Of a stretch of DNA of 18,620 nt, positions 14,423 through 18,620 are shown piece by piece. The notes under the pieces were generated by a model. The model was not told the DNA's origin. It saw nothing but the letters and a program-made list of their open reading frames with translations, and did not search any database. Source of the DNA: Acidobacteriota bacterium (lineage in GTDB: Bacteria; Acidobacteriota; Terriglobia; Versatilivoradales; Versatilivoraceae). Each line of letters opens with the position of its first letter. Within the stretch, counting starts at the first letter, position 1. Made by a program: the position numbers and the translations under genes. Location of the stretch: NCBI GenBank assembly GCA_026706225.1, contig JAPOZE010000159.1:1-18620 (forward strand), read 5' to 3'.

Positions 14423-15985
14423 ATGAATCGAAGGAAGTTCCTTTCCCATTCGGCGGTAGCCCTGTCGGCCGGATCCTCGGTCCTGGGGGCTACTCGATCC
14501 CGAGCAAACCGTCCTGACTGCAACTACCGCATCGTCTACAACGACGACGGCCACACCCTGCAGCGGGTGTCCGGAGTCGGGGAGCTGTTGGAGAAAGGGG
14601 TGGACCGCTTTATCGGGACCCAGGTGGATGCCCTGTTCTGGAGTGTTGGTGAAGCCGACGTCTTTTACTTCAGAACCAGGACTGCCGAGATGTACGGAGA
14701 GAACCTGAAGCGGTTCCAGAGTGCCGGGGGCCTTCGGTTCATACAGGGCCTGGAGAGCGTTCTCAAGGAGCGGGAGGACTACTTTCAGGCCATGGCCGAT
14801 CGCTGCCGCCAGATCGGTATCCAGTTCTTTGTGACCGTGCGGATGAACGATGCCCACGACAGTCCCAAGGGTTGGAACGCCGTCGATCTCTATAGCCAGT
14901 ACAAGAGGGCTCACCCGGAACTGCTGCTGGGAGACGCTGTCCATCCCAGTTTTGCCACCGGATTCGATTTCGCCTATGAGCAGGTACGGCAAAACAAGTT
15001 CAAGGTCATCGAAGAAATCGTCCAGGATTATGATCTGGATGGCATCGAGTTGGATTTCCTGCGGCACCCGGCCTTTTTCAAGCCCGAGGAGGCCTATCGC
15101 AACCGCCACCTGATCACCCAACTGGTTCGCAGGGTGCGAGCCCTGGTGGACCGGGCCTCGGAGAGTCGCGGCAAACCCTTTCGACTGGCCGCCAGGGTCC
15201 CTTTCACCTTCAACCTTGCCTTCAAGCTGGGATTCGACGTCCCCACCTGGATCGAGGAAGGCCTGTTGGACGTGGTGACGGCGGGAACCCCGCGGGGCCA
15301 TGAATCCGACCTGTCCATGCAGGAATACGTGGAATTCGTTGGAGGTCGCGATCTCACCCTGCTGGGACAGATCGGCTTGTATCATCCTGCGGAGCAGACC
15401 CGGGCCACGGCCTTGAACTACTGGAAACAGGGCGTGGACGGGATCTATCTCTTCAATTGGTACGCTCCCCTGTGGGACCGGGAGCTCTGGCGCAAGTCAC
15501 TGGTGGAGATCGGAGACCCCGGCCTGTTGAAGCACCGGGACAAGCGCTACCTCATCGATGAGCAGGTCGGCTCCCTGTGGCGGCGATCCCACCCCAAGGC
15601 CCAACTTCCGCTGAAGATTCAGCAGGAAAAGGTGGGAGGACCCGCTCGGATCCGGTTTTTCGTTGGCGATGACGTGCCGGCGGCCGCGGCCGAGGGCAAG
15701 TCGGTCAAGGCCAAGCTGGTCATGCGCCTGGAACAGCAAATGGATGACGACGATCTGCGGTTCCGGTTGAACGGCGTGGTTCTTTCCAGGGAAAAGGAGG
15801 AGGTCCGGCGGGAGCCCACTCTCTTCGGCAGTCGAGACTTTCTCCACCTGCCGTTCCGGGCCGACATCCTCAAGTGCGGATTCAACCGGTTGGAACTGGT
15901 TCTGAAAAAGCGCAACCCGCGCCTGGCGGTACCCCTGGTCCTGGCGCAGATGAGCGTGGAGATCGACTACGGCAGCAAGGGATAA
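14423..15985 (+). CDS. Tat-exported TIM-barrel glycosidase-like protein, paralog 3
   Basis: The product has 520 residues, and GGAGGAG (14413-14419) immediately precedes ATG 14423. NRRKFL (2-7) plus a hydrophobic run (10-23) make a Tat signal. The barrel follows the other two copies but is clearly diverged: YRIVYND (35-41), TQVDALFW (66-73), FFVTVRMND (135-143), HPELLL (164-169), YDLDGIELDFLRHP (203-216; Glu209 and Asp211), LAARVP (255-260), GVDGIYLFNW (337-346) and IGDPGLL (363-369). It lacks the HH/SDGY motif and the arginine-glycine linker of paralogs 1 and 2, and carries RHP after the acid motif instead of RGP. A C-terminal beta-rich domain ends VEIDYG, like the VDYR/VDYL ends of the others. 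It is flanked by two dioxygenase genes; the next starts 25 nt downstream. The function is unknown, and glycoside hydrolysis is an inference. Confidence 0.7.
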   Translation: MNRRKFLSHSAVALSAGSSVLGATRSRANRPDCNYRIVYNDDGHTLQRVSGVGELLEKGVDRFIGTQVDALFWSVGEADVFYFRTRTAEMYGENLKRFQSAGGLRFIQGLESVLKEREDYFQAMADRCRQIGIQFFVTVRMNDAHDSPKGWNAVDLYSQYKRAHPELLLGDAVHPSFATGFDFAYEQVRQNKFKVIEEIVQDYDLDGIELDFLRHPAFFKPEEAYRNRHLITQLVRRVRALVDRASESRGKPFRLAARVPFTFNLAFKLGFDVPTWIEEGLLDVVTAGTPRGHESDLSMQEYVEFVGGRDLTLLGQIGLYHPAEQTRATALNYWKQGVDGIYLFNWYAPLWDRELWRKSLVEIGDPGLLKHRDKRYLIDEQVGSLWRRSHPKAQLPLKIQQEKVGGPARIRFFVGDDVPAAAAEGKSVKAKLVMRLEQQMDDDDLRFRLNGVVLSREKEEVRREPTLFGSRDFLHLPFRADILKCGFNRLELVLKKRNPRLAVPLVLAQMSVEIDYGSKG

Positions 15986-16010
15986 ATCACCGGGAATCGA
16001 GGGCAAGGAC

Positions 16011-16775
16011 ATGGGCAAGGACAACGGCAGCTACGCCGAGCGGTATCGGGAGCAGGGCTACCTGGTGGTGGAGGGGCTGCTTACAGCCGAAGAAGTGCAG
16101 CGGGTGAGGCAGCGGACCGAGGATCTGATTTCCGGCGCCGTTCCGGGATATCCGATGGAGGATATCGAGCTGGAGCCGGGCGCCGAGAGGGTGGAGCTGG
16201 CAACGGTGCGCAAGCTGAACCGCCCCGCCGATAACGATCCGGTATTTCTGGCTCATGCCGGCCACCCCCGGATTCTGTCCATCGTGGAGTCCATGATCGG
16301 TCCCGACATCAAGCTCTACAACAGCCAGTGCTTCATGAAGCCGCCCGGGGGCGTCGAGAAACCCTACCACCAGGACTCGGCCTACTTCGCCATCGAGCCC
16401 ATGGACCTGGTGACCTGCTGGACGGCGCTGGACGACGTCACCCTGGAAAAGGGACCCATGTATGTGATTCCGGGAAGCCACCGTCAGGGCGTTCTGGATC
16501 ACAGTCAGCCCTGGGTGGTGCGAGACCGGCGAGACAAGCAGGTGCCCGACGAGGTCCTGGACCGTGGCCGGGAAACGCCGCTGCTCATGCCGGCGGGCGG
16601 TTGCTCCTTTCACCACAGCCTGCTGCTGCATCGATCCACGCCCAACCGTTCCACCACCTCCCGGCGCGGCCTGGCCGTCCACTACATGTCGGCCCGCTCC
16701 CGCTGGACCGACGACACCCGGCCCCAGCCCAACTATGTGCTCCTGCAGGGCAGGGAATACCCCGGCTGCGTGTAG
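16011..16775 (+). CDS. PhyH-family Fe(II)/2-oxoglutarate dioxygenase
   Basis: The product has 254 residues, and GAGGG (15999-16003) lies 7 nt before ATG 16011. It has the usual N-terminal YxExGYLVVEGLL start of PhyH proteins, the iron ligands His120 and Asp122 (YHQDSAYF) and His207 (LLHRSTPN), and an arginine (218 or 219) for 2-oxoglutarate. CWTALDDVTLEKGPMYVIPGSH (136-157) is the conserved core strand set. It is not EctD-like and is not close to the dioxygenase at 13513. The family hydroxylates varied small molecules including phytanoyl-CoA, and the substrate here is unknown. The short spacing after paralog 3 suggests co-expression. A long repeat array begins right after its stop codon. Confidence 0.88.
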   Translation: MGKDNGSYAERYREQGYLVVEGLLTAEEVQRVRQRTEDLISGAVPGYPMEDIELEPGAERVELATVRKLNRPADNDPVFLAHAGHPRILSIVESMIGPDIKLYNSQCFMKPPGGVEKPYHQDSAYFAIEPMDLVTCWTALDDVTLEKGPMYVIPGSHRQGVLDHSQPWVVRDRRDKQVPDEVLDRGRETPLLMPAGGCSFHHSLLLHRSTPNRSTTSRRGLAVHYMSARSRWTDDTRPQPNYVLLQGREYPGCV

Positions 16776-16776
16776 G

Positions 16777-17312
16777 GGGCTGCGACCCGGCAAGCCGGCG
16801 CGTGCCCCCTCAAGCAGCAAGAGTGATGGGAGCAGGTCCACCCGGGAACGCGGGCGTCTCGCCCGCATGCTGTCCCGTCACGTGCCGCTCAGTTCCCTGC
16901 GATGGGCCACCCGGCCACCCAGCCGGCGGGAACGGCACGGGCTCGGCCGAAGCGGAGACCTGGCGCCACCCGGGAGCGCATGGGAGGGCTGCGGCCCGGC
17001 AAGCCGGCGCGTTCCCCTTCGAGAAGCAAGAGTGATGGGAGCAGGCCCACCCGGGAGCGCGGGCGTCCCGCCCGCATGCACTCCCGTTCCATCCCGCTCA
17101 GTTTCCCTGCGATGGGCCACCCGGCACCCTGCCGGTAGGAACGCCATGGGCTCGGCGGAAGCGGAGTCCTGGAGCCCCCCGGGAGCGCGGGCGTCTCGCC
17201 CGCATGCTGTCCCGTCACGTGCCGCTCAGTTCCCTGGGATGGGGCAGCCGGCCGCCCTGCCGGCGGGAACGGCGGCTCGGCCGAAGCGGAGCCCTGGCGC
17301 CGTTGCCGGTCG
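16777..17312 (+). repeat. imperfect tandem array of ~209-bp units
   Basis: Unit 1 (16777-16985) and unit 2 (16986-about 17177) align with a 209-bp offset. Unit 3 (about 17178-17312) lacks roughly the first 80 bp. Each full unit has a 90-bp module also found at 9701-9789, ending in a hairpin (16850-16866, 17059-17075, 17187-17203), then a block with CGCATG, GCCGCTCAGT, CCCTG, GGCTCGGC and GAAGCGGAG. Units 1 and 3 share an unbroken stretch after the hairpin, closer to each other than to unit 2. Frames that stay open here yield arginine-, proline- and glycine-rich text with no family features, so the 647-nt gap 16776-17422 is treated as non-coding. Confidence 0.85.
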
Positions 17313-17351
17313 AGCCGAGTGGAGGAGATTGCCAGGCTTTGCCAGTGTTGT

Positions 17352-17381
17352 GCGGGCGTCCCGCTCGCGCTCCCGGGTGGG
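17352..17381 (-). repeat. REP-like hairpin repeat, inverted copy closing the array
   Basis: GCGGGCG-TCC-CGCTCGC (17352-17368, one stem mismatch) followed by GCTCCCGGGTGG is oriented opposite to the tandem array and the same way as the copy at 11241-11272. It lies 41 nt beyond the stop codon of the minus-strand transporter gene, so it could form a hairpin in that transcript. No T-run is seen. Confidence 0.65.
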
Positions 17382-17422
17382 CCTTCATCCCGTGACGTCT
17401 TCGCAGCATTCGCCCGCATTTC

Positions 17423-18620
17423 TCAGCGGGCGGCGCGCAGGCCCTTCCAGATGCTGTAGCACATTCCCAAGAGAAGCAGCGCGAACGGCAAACCGGTCAA
17501 GAGAGAGGCCGTCTGCAGCGCCACCAGTCCGCCGCTCACGAGCAAAGTGATGGCGACGATGCCTTCGAATGCGCACCAGAAGACGCGCTGAACCACCGGC
17601 GCATCCAGCTTGCCTCCGGCAGTGATGGCGTCGACGACGAGCGAGCCGGAATCGGAGGAGGTGACGAAGAAGATGACAACCAGGACGATGCCGACAGTTG
17701 ACGTGACCTCGGCGAGCGGCAGCGTCTCCAGCATCCTGAACAGGGCCAGCTCCGGCTGCTGGGCCTGCACCGCCTCGATCACCGCGGTATAGCCACCCTC
17801 GAGATAGTTCGACAGCGCGGTTTGCCCGAAGGCGCTCATCCAGAGCGCCGAGACCAGCGTCGGGACAATCAGCATGCAGCCGACCAGTTCGCGCACGGTG
17901 CGGCCACGCGAGACCCGGGCGATGAACATGCCGACGAAGGGCGACCAGGAGAGCCACCAGGCCCAAAAGAAGGTCGTCCATCCGTGCATGAAATCGAAGT
18001 CGCTGCGGCCCACCCAGTTGCTGAGCGGTCCGATTGCCGCCAGGTAGTGGCCGATGCTGGCGACGAACCCGGCCAGCAGGTCGAGAGTCGGCCCCACCGC
18101 CAGCACGAACGCGAGCAGCAGCAGGGCCAGCAACATGTTGGCCTGACTGAGGCGCTTGACCCCCCTGTCCATCCCGGCGACCACCGATGCGATGGCGACA
18201 AACGTGATGGTGGCGATTATCAGCACCTTGGTCGTGGTGTTGGCCGGCACGCCGAATATAAAGGACAGCCCCGCCGCCGTCTGCTCGGCACCCAGGCCGA
18301 GCGAGGTGGCCAGTCCGAAGAGCGCGGCGAACACCGCCAACACGTCGATCAGGTGGCCGAACCGGCCCCAGACCGCCTTGCCCAGAACTGGGTAAAACGC
18401 CGACCGCAGTGTCAGCGGCAAGCCGAGATTGTAGGCGGCGAAGGCGAGGGCGAGCGCGACGATCGCGTACATTGCCCAAGGGTGCAAGCCCCAGTGAAAG
18501 ATGGCGGATGCGATTGCCATCTTTTGCGCGGCATCGGTGTCAGCGGCGTCGAGCCCGAGCGGAGGATACATGAAATGGGTAACCGGCTCCGCTACTCCGA
18601 AGAAAATCAGGCCGATACCA
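17423..18620 (-). CDS. BCCT-family betaine/carnitine/choline/ectoine-type transporter, C-terminal part
   Basis: The frame stays open to the window edge. About 398 residues are visible and roughly 110-130 N-terminal residues are missing to the right. The frame continues upstream of the ATG at 18571 as GLIFFGVAEPVTHF, the BCCT core, so that ATG is not the start. Other family marks are ATSLGLGAEQTAAGL, GMDRGVKRLS, the Trp-rich substrate-binding helix GWTTFFWAWWLSWSPFVG with IARVSRGRTVREL, and TSSDSGSLVVD. Multiple membrane helices are evident. It is an inner-membrane, ion-coupled importer of quaternary-ammonium or related osmolytes. The C-terminal tail is very short (ends SIWKGLRAAR), without the long osmosensing tail of BetP. 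It faces the dioxygenase genes convergently across the repeat array. The specific substrate is not readable. Confidence 0.93.
   Translation of the reverse strand, partial: GIGLIFFGVAEPVTHFMYPPLGLDAADTDAAQKMAIASAIFHWGLHPWAMYAIVALALAFAAYNLGLPLTLRSAFYPVLGKAVWGRFGHLIDVLAVFAALFGLATSLGLGAEQTAAGLSFIFGVPANTTTKVLIIATITFVAIASVVAGMDRGVKRLSQANMLLALLLLAFVLAVGPTLDLLAGFVASIGHYLAAIGPLSNWVGRSDFDFMHGWTTFFWAWWLSWSPFVGMFIARVSRGRTVRELVGCMLIVPTLVSALWMSAFGQTALSNYLEGGYTAVIEAVQAQQPELALFRMLETLPLAEVTSTVGIVLVVIFFVTSSDSGSLVVDAITAGGKLDAPVVQRVFWCAFEGIVAITLLVSGGLVALQTASLLTGLPFALLLLGMCYSIWKGLRAAR

Noticed and set aside
16777..17312. CRISPR array
   Set aside because: Units are about 209 bp, there is no 25-40-bp repeat with unique spacers, and no cas genes are present.
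16564..17550. Open frames across the tandem array with repeated Gly-Pro-Arg phrases
   Set aside because: They follow the repeat units in several frames and both strands, have no ribosome-binding sites or domains, and overlap the dioxygenase and transporter genes. They are translated repeats, not a protein with real tandem motifs.

Overview
This 18.6-kb, GC-rich, gene-dense window looks like a chromosomal segment from an environmental bacterium with many accessory catabolic genes. The single housekeeping gene, enolase, anchors it as chromosomal. The mix of Tat/Sec-exported hydrolases, PhyH-type dioxygenases, a Gfo/Idh/MocA oxidoreductase, a family III CoA-transferase fold racemase and GC-rich REP-like repeats resembles Acidobacteriota and similar host-associated or marine heterotrophs. 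That placement is a guess from gene style; no rRNA or tRNA is present to test it.

Layout. Positions 1-156 hold the 3' end of a DUF1801 gene. Positions 325-9606 carry six same-strand genes with short gaps: a secreted TIM-barrel protein (paralog 1), a Tat-exported amidohydrolase-2 protein, a secreted alpha/beta-hydrolase, a lipoprotein TIM-barrel protein (paralog 2), a lipoprotein BNR/sialidase-like protein with a carbohydrate-binding-like front, and an alpha-methylacyl-CoA racemase. Enolase lies on the minus strand (9872-11152) and is bracketed by dispersed repeats. A second plus-strand block (11587-16775) encodes an acetoacetate-decarboxylase-superfamily protein, a Gfo/Idh/MocA oxidoreductase, an EctD-like dioxygenase, a third TIM-barrel paralog with a Tat signal, and a second PhyH-type dioxygenase. 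Positions 16777-17381 are a non-coding imperfect tandem array. The minus strand then carries the C-terminal part of a BCCT-type osmolyte/carnitine transporter that runs off the right edge.

How the genes may work together (inference). Five consecutive products (325-8399) carry export signals, which suggests a cell-envelope set acting on a complex substrate: glycosidase-like barrels, a sialidase-like propeller, an esterase and a metal-hydrolase-like protein. The cytoplasmic enzymes downstream (oxidoreductase, dioxygenases, decarboxylase-fold protein, CoA racemase) could process released monomers. The strongest candidate for an undescribed system is the set of three paralogous barrels with a shared DG(I/L)ExDF signature. 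Paralogs 1 and 2 also share an HH/SDGY motif and an arginine-glycine-rich linker that paralog 3 lacks. Repeat content is the other notable feature: a 17-nt hairpin seen six times, a roughly 209-bp tandem array, a 26-bp perfect inverted repeat, and a diverged inverted pair flanking enolase.
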